From Palsa-295 sp963781105 (lineage in GTDB: Bacteria; Acidobacteriota; Terriglobia; Acidiferrales; UBA7541): 64,000 nt of DNA. Shown piece after piece: positions 1 to 9,984 of this stretch (position 1 is its first letter; each line of letters begins with the position of its first letter). The notes below the pieces were generated by a model. That model ran no database searches. It saw only the letters and a list, made by a program, of their open reading frames with translations, and was not told the origin of the DNA. Where the stretch lies: assembly GCA_963781105.1 (NCBI GenBank), contig CAWAED010000018.1:1-64000 (forward strand). Reading direction: 5' to 3'. Position numbers and translations under genes: made by a program.

Positions 1-245
1 GCGGACACTACCGCCCTTGCGCCCGATCTCGGCGAGATAAAGATCTTGCGCTCGTGTCGTGTCAACTCGGAAGCCGACCTTGCTGAGTTCTGTGCCTCGC
101 AACTTTGGTGGCCGTGATGATTTCCGCGGCGTCGGTTCAGTTCTGAACTCGTACAGATTTCCGGTTGGTGATGCCGCAGCCGAAATTGGGCGCGGCGCGA
201 CCGAGTAAGCCTTTGTAATCAGTGTCTGTCATTTGCATATGTTAT
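1..245 (-). pseudogene. Possible KGG-motif protein fragment, frame-disrupted, runs off the window
   Basis: On the minus strand an ATG at about 232, preceded by GGAG, opens a 33-codon reading frame that ends early. A second frame overlapping it continues to the window edge and ends in AEIGRKGGSV, which resembles the glycine-rich KGG motif of small stress-type proteins. The two frames could be one gene with a frameshift, but neither half is recognised with confidence and the 3' end lies outside the window. Confidence 0.25.
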
Positions 246-484
246 CTCCTTTAGCACCGCACTTGGCGCTTTCCGTTGGAACGAACGGGCGCGAAATTCT
301 TGCAGAACTGGGCCCCAGACCCGCCACTTGCACGGCACGCATCTCACGCTGAGCCGTCCTAGGACAATTCACAAAATGGCTACGAGTACGGGACATTTCT
401 TTGACTTTCTTGTGACAAGCGGCCTGGCGGGCATGCGTACCGTAACGGCTTGCGGTGCGCTTTTCAATTCACAGGAGGCTTGTA

Positions 485-1696
485 ATGGAGAAAGAGAAGA
501 ATGTGACGGCTCGTCCAGTAAATCGCCGGTCATTCCTGAAAAAGGGAGTGCTGGCGGGGGGCGCTGCGACGATCGGCGCAGGGTTCATCGGCGGCAAGTC
601 ATTCGCGTTTGCACAGGAACGCTCGGAGAGACCAACCAAGGGCGACATCGCGATTCTGCGGTTCCTCAACGCCTTAGAACAGATCGAAGCCGATCTGTGG
701 CTGCAATACGCCGAACTCGGAGGGGTACAGGACAGCACCATTCCGGGAGCCAATGGGGGAAATCCGCTCTACGTCGGCGCGCTGGAGATTCTTGACGGCG
801 ACATGGCGCAGTATATCGTCGACAACACCGATGACGAAATCAGCCACGCGGCTTTCTTGAAAGCGTACCTGGAGTCGAAGGGCGCAGACGCAGTGGACCT
901 CAGCCGTTTTGCGACGATCCCAGGCAGCACTGCGCAGGGATCCAGCAAGAAGCTGCGGCTAACCAACCTGACACAACTCACCGTTGACACCAGCTTTTGG
1001 TCGCGGTACCGCAGCATAACGAACCCCGATTTCGATCGCGGCGCGCCGTTCGTGCAAGCAGTGCCGAGCCTGAATGTGGGGCGGCACACGGCGATTCCTC
1101 GAACGGATGCGGACACGGCTGGAAGTTCGCTGAGCAGCGACAACACGCAGAGCATCACAGCGCACTTGCAAGCGATCGCGTTCACGGCGGGTTTCCACTT
1201 CGCGTTTATCGAGCAGGGCGGCACCAGCCTCTACCCAACACTTGCTCAGCAGGTAAGCAATGTGGAAGTCTTGCGAGTTTTGCTGAGCGTCGGTCCGAGC
1301 GAGACGATGCACTTTCAGACTTGGCAGGACAAGGCGGGCAATGCGCTTCCGGTTTCAGACACGGACAACGGGCCGGGCGGAACGGGGGCAAAGGTGACAT
1401 TTTCGGTTCTATCTGCAGCGCAGGGCGAAACGAACCCGGAATCCCTGAAGGGGGATACCTTGCAGGCCAACCTTATCATGCCCGAACCGACCCACTTCCT
1501 CGACAAAGACTTCCCGCCCGTCGCGATCATTCGCCCGACCTCTTCAGAACTGGGGGGCGCGGTAGCTTCGTTTAATTCCTTTGTGACTGACGGACTCTTC
1601 ATCGGCCAGAAAAACCAGGAATTTTTTCAAGTGATGCGGAACCTGGCGGAAGAGGCTGATGCGGCGCGACGCGATGGCAACGGACGAGACGAATAG
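485..1696 (+). CDS. Tat-exported ferritin-like domain protein
   Basis: The ATG at 485 is preceded by AGGAGG at 473-478, giving 403 aa; an upstream in-frame ATG at 455 lacks such a site. Residues 1-45 hold a twin-arginine signal (NRRSFLKKG, then a Gly/Ala-rich hydrophobic stretch ending in FAFAQ). The rest matches the Ferritin_2 / desiccation-related type: helices with acidic and His residues (EQIEADLW, DDEISHAAF, and FHFAFIEQ and ETMHFQ further on). Such proteins are exported, and their activity is mostly uncharacterised; metal binding is inferred from the helix motifs. It appears to be a single gene. Confidence 0.85.
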   Translation: MEKEKNVTARPVNRRSFLKKGVLAGGAATIGAGFIGGKSFAFAQERSERPTKGDIAILRFLNALEQIEADLWLQYAELGGVQDSTIPGANGGNPLYVGALEILDGDMAQYIVDNTDDEISHAAFLKAYLESKGADAVDLSRFATIPGSTAQGSSKKLRLTNLTQLTVDTSFWSRYRSITNPDFDRGAPFVQAVPSLNVGRHTAIPRTDADTAGSSLSSDNTQSITAHLQAIAFTAGFHFAFIEQGGTSLYPTLAQQVSNVEVLRVLLSVGPSETMHFQTWQDKAGNALPVSDTDNGPGGTGAKVTFSVLSAAQGETNPESLKGDTLQANLIMPEPTHFLDKDFPPVAIIRPTSSELGGAVASFNSFVTDGLFIGQKNQEFFQVMRNLAEEADAARRDGNGRDE

Positions 1697-1803
1697 CGCA
1701 GGCTCGTCGAAGTCGATGTACCAGCGGGCTTCGTTGAAGCATTCACGGCGTTCGCGAAACGCTCGGGTGAACAGCCAACCGAGTGCCTCGGTTTAGCTGT
1801 TTG

Positions 1804-2441
1804 CTAGAGGGTGGTCCGGCCTCGTTTCCTTGTGGGAGTGAGGCCGGGCTCCCGCACGCGCCTAGGCTTCGTCGTGATCGTCAGCGCAGCTTGCGGCCCG
1901 TGTATGTAGTCCGCTGCTTTTTGCGCTGCGCTGGCCGCAGTCACGAGCAACTTGGAATCGCCTTGCAGCGCGCTAATCCAAGAGCGGAGACATGCGGCAG
2001 AGTTTTCGATGACGGCAGGACCGATGCCAGTGAAGCCACAGAGATAGGCACTCCCCATTTCGGCGATTAATTCTTCTTTCGAGTACAATTCACTGCCGAA
2101 TGTATTCAGGACTCGACACCGCCACGACCAATCCGCGAAGGATGGCCCGTGCTGTGCGTCAGCTCGTGGAACAGCGTCGCATAGTACGCTTCGCTCGAAT
2201 GGAATACCGATTTACTCGGCATCCCCACTTGATCTGTAGATGGCCGATACCATGCACGGTCACTTGCGGTGATCTGCGGAGCATTCGGCATCGCGGCCAC
2301 AAGTGATTCGCACACTGCGATGTTTGGGACGGGCTTGGCGCTTGCTTCCGCGATTCCCAGTTTGTGCGCAATGCCTTCGGTCTGCGCCAGATTGAACAGG
2401 GTATAAAATGGCGCCTGTTTTTGAAGCGAAAAGGAGATCAA
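1804..2441 (-). pseudogene. ardC: ArdC-type antirestriction protein remnant (zincin-like), frameshifted and 5'-truncated
   Basis: Two adjacent minus-strand frames form one ArdC/PolyVal-metallopeptidase C-terminal half. The upstream piece (2441-2106) has FYTLFNLAQTEGI and the metalloprotease motif FHELTHSTGH. The downstream piece (2088-1804) continues with LYSKEELIAEMG, an NSAA segment and AAQKAADYI. Between them the expected FGSELYSKEE is found only after a one-base frame change near 2100-2110. The N-terminal ssDNA-binding half is missing where the neighbouring permease region starts. ArdC is normally carried by plasmids and integrative elements, so this is a relic of one. Confidence 0.85.
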
Positions 2442-2503
2442 TCCAAGGAAACAGTAGCGGCGGCCGAAGCGCGGTGGCGGGCTACCCTTCTCTCGTCAAC
2501 TTC

Positions 2504-3844
2504 ATGGATCAAAAACCTCCCCAACTCCGCCACGCGCTCCGCGCAGGACAAATGGCCATGGTCGCGATCGGCGGCTCGATCGGCACCGGCCTTCTGCTGG
2601 GATCGGGCGCCGCGGTCCAGATTGCCGGGCCGGGAATCATCCTCTCCTACATCCTGGGCGCGCTGATTGCTTTCACCGTGACGACGGCGCTGGGCGAGAT
2701 GTCGAGCCTGCATCCAGCCGCAGGCTCGTTTGGAGTCTACGCCGATAAGTACCTGAACCGCTGGGCAGGCTTCATTTCGCGTTATGGATACTGGTTTTCA
2801 CTGGTAATCGCCATCAGCGGTGAACTCGTGGCATCCGCCACGTACATGCGTTACTGGTTTCCAAACATTCCCGCCACGGCCTGGATTGCGGGATTCGCGA
2901 CGCTCCTGCTAATCATTAATTTGGGGGCGGTACACACTGTCGGCAGTTTTGAATACTGGTTCGCGATGATCAAGGTCGTAGCGATTGCGGCCTTCATTCT
3001 GATCGGCGCTGGATTGCTGTTAGGCGGAAGGGCGCAAGCGCACTACACGACCGACGGCGGTTTCCTCCCGCATGGTGCCGCAGGTCCATTACTGGCACTC
3101 CCGTTTGTTCTGTTCAATTTTCTTGGAACCGAGATGGTGGCCATCTCTTCGGGCGAAGCACGTTCCACTTCGGACATCGTGCGCGCGACTTACATATCGC
3201 TGAGCGTTCTCACCTTCGTTTATTTATGCGCGTCCGCGGTACTGGTAGGAGTCGTGCCGTGGAACCTGGTTGGCGTGGGGCAGAGTCCCTTCGTGACGGT
3301 GTTCGAGGTCGCGCACGTGCCGGCCATTTCACTGGTGATGAACTTCGTGGTGCTCACGGCCGCGCTCTCCGGTGCGAACGCCGCCCTGTATGTGACTTCG
3401 CGCATGCTGTACTCGCTGGCTGAGTCGGGATATGCGCCTGCAAGACTCGCGCGGCTATCGGCAAAGGGCTCGCCGCGCAACGCCGTGCTGTTATCGGCGT
3501 CGGGAATCGTGGTCGCTCTGGTCGTGCAGTACGTCGCCCCGCAAAACGCTTTCCTGTATATCATCGGGGCTTCGCTGGTCGGCGGAATGCTGGCGTGGTG
3601 CATCGCGCTCGCCTCGCACGTGGCCATGCGCAAAAGGCTGTCGCCAGAGCAAGTGGCGGCGCTGCCGATGCGCGCTCCCGGCGGAGCAGCGGCATCCAAG
3701 GTCGCGTTCGCGGCGATTGTGATGATCGTGCTGTGCGCGTGGTGGACTCCGCAGGCTCGCATTACCACTGTCAGTGCAGGTCCGTATCTGTTTCTCTTGA
3801 CCGTCTTCTATATCATGGCGAAAAAAGCACGCTCACGGAATTAG
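2504..3844 (+). CDS. APC-family amino-acid permease
   Basis: The likely start is ATG 2504 (MDQKPPQLRHALRAGQM), giving 446 aa; an upstream ATG at 2408 overlaps the ArdC remnant and adds a non-conserved leader. The N-terminus carries the family signature GGSIGTGLLLGSG and is followed by about 12 hydrophobic segments, with a conserved GEMSSLHPAAGSFG region. The family imports amino acids by proton symport. The next gene begins 9 nt downstream and is kynureninase-like, so the transported substrate may be tryptophan- or kynurenine-related, which is inference. Confidence 0.88.
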   Translation: MDQKPPQLRHALRAGQMAMVAIGGSIGTGLLLGSGAAVQIAGPGIILSYILGALIAFTVTTALGEMSSLHPAAGSFGVYADKYLNRWAGFISRYGYWFSLVIAISGELVASATYMRYWFPNIPATAWIAGFATLLLIINLGAVHTVGSFEYWFAMIKVVAIAAFILIGAGLLLGGRAQAHYTTDGGFLPHGAAGPLLALPFVLFNFLGTEMVAISSGEARSTSDIVRATYISLSVLTFVYLCASAVLVGVVPWNLVGVGQSPFVTVFEVAHVPAISLVMNFVVLTAALSGANAALYVTSRMLYSLAESGYAPARLARLSAKGSPRNAVLLSASGIVVALVVQYVAPQNAFLYIIGASLVGGMLAWCIALASHVAMRKRLSPEQVAALPMRAPGGAAASKVAFAAIVMIVLCAWWTPQARITTVSAGPYLFLLTVFYIMAKKARSRN

Positions 3845-3852
3845 GTGCCGGC

Positions 3853-5010
3853 ATGACTGACCCTCTCTTGCGCTATCGCCAGGAGTTTCCAATCCTGGAG
3901 AAGACGACTTATCTCATCAGCAATTCACTGGGTGCGATGCCGCGTGGAGTCTTTGACGCACTCCACGACTATGCCGGGGTTTGGGCTGCGCGCGGAGTGC
4001 GTGCGTGGGAGGAATACTGGTGGACGCTGCCGCTGGAGATTGGCAACCAAATCGGTGAGCTGATGAACGCGCCGATGAATTCAGTGGCCATGCACGGCAA
4101 TGTCACCCAGTGCCAGGCAGTGGTCGCTTCCTGCTTTGACTTCAGCGACGAGCGCAATAAGGTGGTTTACACGGATTTGAACTTTCCTTCCGTGATGTAT
4201 TTCTGGGAGGCGCAGCGGCAGCGCGGCGCGCGCGTCCACATGGTAAAGACGGATGATGGGATCGAGGTTCCGACCGAACGGCTGCTCGATGCGATTGACG
4301 AAACCACGCTGCTCGTTCCGGTGTCGCACGTGATCTTCCGCAGCTCGTATATTAACGAAGCCAAAGCGATCTGCGAGAAGGCGCACAGGGTGGGCGCGCA
4401 CGTGATTCTCGACACCTTTCAATCGCTCGGCTCTGGCGTTCCCGTGGACGTGCGAGAGCTCAACGTGGACTTTGCCTGCGGAGGACTGATGAAGTGGCTC
4501 TGCGGCGGTCCCGGAGCCGCCTATCTCTACGTACGCCCGGATTTGGCCCGCACGCTAGCGCCGAAGTTCACGGGATGGCTTGCGCATGAGAATCCCTTCG
4601 GTTTTGAAACCGGCGCGACGCGCTACACGCACGGGCCTTATCGGTTCCTCAACGGAACGCCGAACATTCCGGCTCTGTACGCTGCTCTTCCCGGACTGAA
4701 GATTCTCCGCGAACTGGCCATGCTTCAGGTGCGCGAAAAATCGCAACGCCTCACGGCGCGGATCGTCTCGCTGGCAGAGCAACGCGGCTGGCACGTCAAC
4801 GCGCCGCGCAATCCGGCGCGCCGTGGCGGCACCGTCGCAGTGAATATGCCCAAGGCAAAGGCAGTGTGTGTCGAGTTGCTCAAGCGCGACATTCTGGTTG
4901 ACTGGCGGCCGGGCGGCGGCGTGAGGATGTCGCCACACTTCTACAATAAGGATGAAGAAATAGATTTCGCGATGGCGGCAGCCGACGAGATCCTTCGCAG
5001 CATGCCGTGA
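3853..5010 (+). CDS. Kynureninase-like class V aminotransferase-fold PLP enzyme
   Basis: The protein of 385 aa starts at ATG 3853, 9 nt after the permease stop; an in-frame extension to 3595 lies inside the permease gene and was rejected. Seen: an N-terminal YLISNSLGAMP, the cofactor-Asp region HVILDTFQSLG, and the PLP lysine in GGLMKWLCGGPG followed by AYLYVRPDL. The C-terminal VDWRPGGGVRMSPHFYN resembles the kynureninase substrate loop. The family cleaves L-kynurenine to anthranilate and alanine or acts on related beta-substituted amino acids. The pairing with a permease suggests uptake and catabolism. Confidence 0.8.
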   Translation: MTDPLLRYRQEFPILEKTTYLISNSLGAMPRGVFDALHDYAGVWAARGVRAWEEYWWTLPLEIGNQIGELMNAPMNSVAMHGNVTQCQAVVASCFDFSDERNKVVYTDLNFPSVMYFWEAQRQRGARVHMVKTDDGIEVPTERLLDAIDETTLLVPVSHVIFRSSYINEAKAICEKAHRVGAHVILDTFQSLGSGVPVDVRELNVDFACGGLMKWLCGGPGAAYLYVRPDLARTLAPKFTGWLAHENPFGFETGATRYTHGPYRFLNGTPNIPALYAALPGLKILRELAMLQVREKSQRLTARIVSLAEQRGWHVNAPRNPARRGGTVAVNMPKAKAVCVELLKRDILVDWRPGGGVRMSPHFYNKDEEIDFAMAAADEILRSMP

Positions 5011-5091
5011 CCCAACGGACTATATGGGCCAGCCCGGAATATCGAAGGAAAAGCGGCTCGCTATGCAGCACTTCTTCAGATTACGCGTTAT

Positions 5092-5598
5092 CTAATATTT
5101 CCGTTCGAATTTTGGGTCGAGGACTTTGCGGGCGCTTTCCACACCAACGACGGGCAACGACGGGTCGTTCAAAAGACCGAGCTGTTTCAAGACGGATGCT
5201 TGATCCCAATAGATGTGCTCGTGGGCGAGTTTGCCGTTGCGGAAACGAACAATCGCGACCAGAGGCACCTCGACGCGGCGATTGGTGGGCGGAATTCCGG
5301 GCAGCATCCAGGGCATTTCCTGCGTGTGAGTGAAGGAGAAGATCATTTCATCAACGAGCTGATCTTCGCCGACGGTGCGGGAGACGGCAGTAAGCGACGT
5401 GTCGGGCGGCATCATGGGTATGAACTCGTGCGCATAGAAGTGGCGCAGGGCGGCCTTGCCGGAACCGCCCGTCATGACGGGGATGTGGTTGACGTAAGCG
5501 TCCTCGGTCATAGTGGCCAGCGTGGCTTCGGTGTCGCGCGTGACGAATTCGTCTGCGGTGTGTTCTTCCCAGAGTTTGCTGAGGTCGTGTCGCGGCAT
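5092..5598 (-). CDS. NTF2-like / SnoaL-type protein
   Basis: A 168-aa protein of the nuclear-transport-factor-2 fold. It begins MPRHDLSKLWEEHTADEF, has TMTEDAYVNHIPVMTGG and HFYAHEFIPMMPPD, and ends with a beta-rich section holding VAIVRFRNGKLAHEHIYWDQ, typical of polyketide-cyclase-like or ester-cyclase-like members. The fold forms a small conical pocket used as a hydrolase, isomerase or binding protein; the substrate cannot be told. It is convergent with the kynureninase-like gene, with about 80 bp between them. Confidence 0.75.
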   Translation of the reverse strand: MPRHDLSKLWEEHTADEFVTRDTEATLATMTEDAYVNHIPVMTGGSGKAALRHFYAHEFIPMMPPDTSLTAVSRTVGEDQLVDEMIFSFTHTQEMPWMLPGIPPTNRRVEVPLVAIVRFRNGKLAHEHIYWDQASVLKQLGLLNDPSLPVVGVESARKVLDPKFERKY

Positions 5599-5752
5599 GG
5601 CAGGGATTATACTCGCTTCTCGCCTGCATCAATTATTGCGTCGGCGTGATCGGCGCGCGAATCCGAAAAGCAAGTTCGCGTCGGAGGTATTATTCCCGAT
5701 GAAGATCCCACGCTAGTGATCTATCGGAGGCGTTTTCAGCAAAGCGTGAAGT

Positions 5753-5986
5753 GTGCCGAAGTGCTCTGCGCGCCTCGTTATTGTAGGTGCGACTGCACAG
5801 CTTGAAAAAAGTTTAATCGCCGAGAGAGTTCGAGCCGGGATGCGTCGAGCGAAATTGGAGGGGCGCCGGATTGGCCGCACGCTGTTGAATATTGACCGCG
5901 AGCAAGTCGTTGCTGATCGCCCGAGCCGCGTTCACGAGCTAACCCTACTTTTCGCTCGGGCCGATGGCGGTCTGGCCAGGTCCTAG
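5753..5986 (+). pseudogene. Serine recombinase (resolvase) fragment
   Basis: The segment AQLEKSLIAERVRAGMRRAK followed by EGRRIGR and a short IDREQVV stretch is the hinge and long E-helix end of a resolvase/invertase catalytic domain, entering the DNA-binding region. The catalytic N-terminus (with its serine) and the full HTH are missing, and the last part of the frame is unrelated. It is a scar of a mobile element. Nearby 5599-5752 and 5987-6130 show nothing else. Confidence 0.7.
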
Positions 5987-6130
5987 CACGACCGTCTCGA
6001 ACCGAGCTATTACGACGGGAAACGTTAATGTGGCTGCGGACGTAAATGGCGCGACCACCAACTACCTTTTTGGCGCTCGCTGTTTCGGCAATTCGTTCGC
6101 GACTGGTGCATCGGCTCGGACGGCAGCACT

Positions 6131-6174
6131 CAAAAAACGTGGGGGCGGCCTCCCCCGGGCCGCCCTTTCGTTTT
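6131..6174 (-). terminator. Rho-independent terminator of the TonB-dependent receptor gene
   Basis: A GC-rich hairpin (arms GGGCGGCC and GGCCGCCC around a short loop at 6143-6165) is followed, on the minus strand, by a run of T (complement of CAAAAAACG at 6131-6139). It lies about 20-60 nt beyond the receptor stop codon. TTTCGTTTT on the other side may also let it work in the plus direction. Confidence 0.75.
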
Positions 6175-6192
6175 GCTAATCAGCGACTGCCC

Positions 6193-9100
6193 TCAGAACG
6201 TAAGTTTGGCGATGATCTGAACGATCCTGGCATTTGCAACCGAACCCGCAAATGCACCGTACGGCGTAGTAGGCGGGCTCACCGTGCTCGTAACTAATCC
6301 GAATGTACTGCCGAGCGTGTTGAACCCAGGATTTGCAAAGTTCGCGTGGTTGAAGATGTTGTATGCGTTCGCGCCAATCTGGAACCCGAGACGTTCTGTG
6401 ACACGGAAATTCTTGCGCAAGCTGAAGTCACTGTTGAAGTACCCGGGCCCCCGGAATGCATTGCGAGCGATCGTCCCGAAGCTGGTGGCCGTCGCAAACT
6501 GTGAGGCCGTAAAGCACGGTGACAGCTTGGATGTACATGTCGTTGGTATCGAGCCGATCGGTTCCGCCAGCACCGAAGCGCCGGACGAGGGAGGCACGTT
6601 GTCGGCAAAAAGACCGTTGGTCGCGGTTCCGTCGACGACACTGAATGGAAACCCCGAGTGATAAAAAAACGTGCCGGAAACGGTCCAGCCCGCAATGGCG
6701 CGGTCTATGAGCAGGCTCTTATTTTTAAATGGGAGCTCCCATACGTAACTAGCGGTCAGGTTATGGCGCAGATCGTAGTCGGCTGGGCCGTAATTAAGCC
6801 GAGTGTTGAACGGGCTGATCTGGTCTGCGAGACTGCCATTGAACAGGTTATAAGCCAGGATTCCGCCATTGGAGATGTCATCCAGAGCGTGGCTGTAAGT
6901 GTAGTTGACTCTGCCAGACAACCCCTTCCACGCATTTTGCTGAACAGAGAAAGTGATGCCGTTGTAGTTCGAAATTCCCCTATTCGTCAATTGGTTCACA
7001 GAGGCGACGCGCGCGTCGGGTGCTGTCTGCGGCAGGCCACCGAAACCACCGAATGCATTCAGGTACGGGTCGATGAGGAGTTCGTCGTAACCCCGGTTTC
7101 CGACGTAGTTGGCTGAAACAACCGTTCTTGTTCCAAACGTATGCTGAATTTCCGCATTCCACTCGAGATACTTCGGATTTTGCAGAGCGCCAACGACATC
7201 ATTCAAGTTGGGTACCTGCGGTCCGTTTGCGCTGCAAGCCGCGGGCGCGGAATTGATAAACCCCTGCAAATTGCCACCAGAGTTAAAGTTCGACTGGAAG
7301 GCAGAGTTGCACTGGCCGATGATCGTTGCTGCGCTGTTTGGTTGCCCGAAGGCGACGTTGCCGGTCGTGAGCGTGAAATTCGTGACTTCAGGGAAGTTGG
7401 TCGTAAATCGGTCGAGAATTGTGCCGGGATACAAATCCGAGAACAGGCCTACGCCGGCACGAATCACGGTGTTCTGCCCCACGGGACTCCAGGCCAAACC
7501 GAAACGGGGCTGAAACACTACTTTTTCGACATTAGGCAGGATCTGCGACCGGCCCGCGTTCACGAATTGGTCGTAAGGAATCGTGGAATCGTGGCTTACC
7601 AAGTTGAATGGGTCAGTCGGCAAAGAGGCGCAGCCGGACTGACAGACGCCTCCGGAATTTCGATCCGCCCGCAGCGCCAAGGTCAGTTTCAGTTTCGAGC
7701 TGACGTGATATTCATCTTGAAAATAGAGGCCGAGGCTGTAGAACGCGATTGGCTGTTCAGTCTGCAGCGCAAATTGCTGGCCGGTGTTGTCCGCAATGTT
7801 TTGGGAGAAGTCCAATAAGCTGGTGGTAATCGCCGGGTAGCTTCCTTCGGCCGCTGTGTGATCGCTTACGTCGTCGCGCCGGAAGTTCACTCCCAATTTG
7901 AAGTTGTGATTGCCTCGCGATATCGAAAGATCGTCAATGATCTGCCATTGCTCCACCTTTCGTCCCTGCGGGAAGATCGCGAAGAATGGATCGCTGCCCG
8001 AGCCCGAGCCGAGAGGCGTCAGGGACGTATCCGTGGAAGTCAGGATCGCCGGAAACGCCCCCAAGGCGCCTGTGAGGTTCTGGCTGGCGAAGATCGCGGA
8101 ATAATAAAGATCCGAGAAGATGAAGTTGTTGACGACGCTGGGACTGAAGACATGCGTGTAGTTCAGCTGCCCATCGTCCTGCGGCTGAATGCTTGCGATA
8201 TTAAAAATAGGGTTGATCGGGTCGGTATAAGTGGGTTGCCTGCCCCGGTCGATCCTCACTCGCCCGAACAACTTGTCTGAATCGCTGAAGGAATAATCGA
8301 TCCGTCCGCTAACGAGCCACTCAGTGTTTTGATTCGAGCCGGAATTACGAAAATTCTCCAAGCAGGATTGACTGGGGAACGCCGACGCCGTGATTCCTCC
8401 GCAGCTATTCGCTACGGGAACCGCGCGGCTGATGCCATTCGCCCCGTTATATAGATTGAAAACGTTGTTGTAGAAAGTGGTTGCCGCTGGCGACCCCGAA
8501 ATCTGAGGCTGTGACAGGACGAACGCCTGAAAGTCCGGTGTGGGCACAAACACGTTATTGGAGGTCGCCAGGATGTAGCGAATACCTTCTGTGTTGACAA
8601 AGAAAAAAGCTTTGTCCTTCTTGATCGGGCCACCGATGGCCGCCGCCCACTGATTGTTATTCACAAACGGCCTAGGCGCGCCGCCCGCCTTCAGAAAATA
8701 GTCCTCCGCGTTTAGTGCGCGGCCATTCCAATCATAGACTGCGTCGCCATGGAAGGCGTTTCCGCCCGAAAGCGTGCTGTAGTCCACCTGCGCGCCGGCC
8801 TGCCGGCCGTACTGACCCGTGTAGGCGTTGCTGACAACCGCGACTTCCTGCAGTTCGTTCGAGCCGAGCAAGAGGTTGCTGGCGCCGGAATTGTTCAGGT
8901 TCAGAAAGGCGTCGTTGTCATCGTTGCCGTTAATGGTGAATAGATTGGCTGTACCGGGAAGACCAAAGGCGCTGAAGTTGCCGAAGCCTGAGCCCGTTGA
9001 ATTGATGGTGACGCCCGGGGCGGTCTGCGCAATATAGCTCAGGTCGCCGCCAGGATTGGGCACGTTTTGAATCTGTTGGGTATCAAAGTTCGACGTAATG

Positions 9101-9507
9101 TTTGCGTCCTCGGTCTGCAATAGCGGGCCTTGTTCCTTTACTTCTACCGTCGTCGTGCTGCTGCCAACCTGCAGTGTCACGCTCGACGGAGTGATCTGGC
9201 CGAGGAGGACGTGGATCTCCGCGGTTCCCGTCGTGAAACCCTCGTGCGCCACCGTCAAGGCGTAATCACCGGGCTTCAGTAACGAGAACTGAAAGATGCC
9301 GGTCGCATTTGTAGTCATGGTCTGGGCTTCGCCAGTCGTAATCCTCTTCAATGTCACGTTCGCTCCCGCGACGACCGCACCCGAAGAATCGGTGACGGTT
9401 CCGGCGGCACCGCCGGTGACGACGCTTTGTGCCTTCAACAAGCCCGGCAGCACCAGCGCGATAATTGCCAGCAAGGCCACAAGTCGGATAGCTCGGATCA
9501 ACCGCAT
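6193..9507 (-). CDS. Oar-type TonB-dependent receptor with N-terminal carboxypeptidase-regulatory domain
   Basis: The protein of 1104 aa starts at ATG 9507 with GGAGG eight bases upstream; a GTG two codons earlier is too close to that site. Residues 1-28 are a signal peptide. About 30-115 is a CarboxypepD_reg beta-sandwich (GTVTDSSGAVVAGANVTL, PGDYALTV). About 120-240 is a plug-like domain (QQIQNVPNPGGDLSYI, YTGQYGRQAGAQVDYSTLSG). The remainder is a beta barrel ending in IIAKLTF, with a terminal Phe as in outer-membrane barrels. Acidobacteria carry many such receptors, thought to import oligosaccharides or other large substrates. No clear TonB box is visible, and the ligand is unknown. Confidence 0.9.
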   Translation of the reverse strand: MRLIRAIRLVALLAIIALVLPGLLKAQSVVTGGAAGTVTDSSGAVVAGANVTLKRITTGEAQTMTTNATGIFQFSLLKPGDYALTVAHEGFTTGTAEIHVLLGQITPSSVTLQVGSSTTTVEVKEQGPLLQTEDANITSNFDTQQIQNVPNPGGDLSYIAQTAPGVTINSTGSGFGNFSAFGLPGTANLFTINGNDDNDAFLNLNNSGASNLLLGSNELQEVAVVSNAYTGQYGRQAGAQVDYSTLSGGNAFHGDAVYDWNGRALNAEDYFLKAGGAPRPFVNNNQWAAAIGGPIKKDKAFFFVNTEGIRYILATSNNVFVPTPDFQAFVLSQPQISGSPAATTFYNNVFNLYNGANGISRAVPVANSCGGITASAFPSQSCLENFRNSGSNQNTEWLVSGRIDYSFSDSDKLFGRVRIDRGRQPTYTDPINPIFNIASIQPQDDGQLNYTHVFSPSVVNNFIFSDLYYSAIFASQNLTGALGAFPAILTSTDTSLTPLGSGSGSDPFFAIFPQGRKVEQWQIIDDLSISRGNHNFKLGVNFRRDDVSDHTAAEGSYPAITTSLLDFSQNIADNTGQQFALQTEQPIAFYSLGLYFQDEYHVSSKLKLTLALRADRNSGGVCQSGCASLPTDPFNLVSHDSTIPYDQFVNAGRSQILPNVEKVVFQPRFGLAWSPVGQNTVIRAGVGLFSDLYPGTILDRFTTNFPEVTNFTLTTGNVAFGQPNSAATIIGQCNSAFQSNFNSGGNLQGFINSAPAACSANGPQVPNLNDVVGALQNPKYLEWNAEIQHTFGTRTVVSANYVGNRGYDELLIDPYLNAFGGFGGLPQTAPDARVASVNQLTNRGISNYNGITFSVQQNAWKGLSGRVNYTYSHALDDISNGGILAYNLFNGSLADQISPFNTRLNYGPADYDLRHNLTASYVWELPFKNKSLLIDRAIAGWTVSGTFFYHSGFPFSVVDGTATNGLFADNVPPSSGASVLAEPIGSIPTTCTSKLSPCFTASQFATATSFGTIARNAFRGPGYFNSDFSLRKNFRVTERLGFQIGANAYNIFNHANFANPGFNTLGSTFGLVTSTVSPPTTPYGAFAGSVANARIVQIIAKLTF

Positions 9508-9984
9508 GTTCACAACCTCCCGTTTTTGAATGACGCTTTGAGATAGGAAACCTCTTCACGATTTCCTCTGCGTTCATAGCGCTTGGAGTGCCGAGGCCCA
9601 GAAAGGAAACTCAAAAGTCGCTGAATCATTCCTAAATAATTATGAAACGGACCAGGTTGCGTCTTTCTGTGACAAGGGGAGAATTACGATTCGATTTCCG
9701 GCAGATTTTCGGGAGATGATCCGAAATCAAATTCAAAACTGAACTGAATTTAGAGGCATTCCGACCTAAGAGTTTCTCGCAGCTACGCAATCCTGCATTT
9801 TCCTACCGATTCTTGTACGGCGAAGAGATGGCGCAGACCAGCGGATATGCTTTACGCCGTGGCTTCGACAGAATGTTCCGGATCCCAATCCTCCCCTGAG
9901 CGATCGAAGCGCAGGATGGGAATCGCAACTTTGTGAGCGGAATTTCTTCCCTGGTCGTTGGGCCAGAAGACTAACAGGCTTTTG
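9508..9984. other. Intergenic region, no gene seen
   Basis: About 480 bp between the receptor start and the winged-helix regulator. It is somewhat AT-rich around 9600-9790 and should hold the receptor promoter, but no promoter elements or gene can be assigned with confidence. Confidence 0.5.

Noticed and set aside
3595..3852. Extended start of the kynureninase-like gene
   Set aside because: The extra 86 codons lie inside the permease gene in another frame and have no homologous look.
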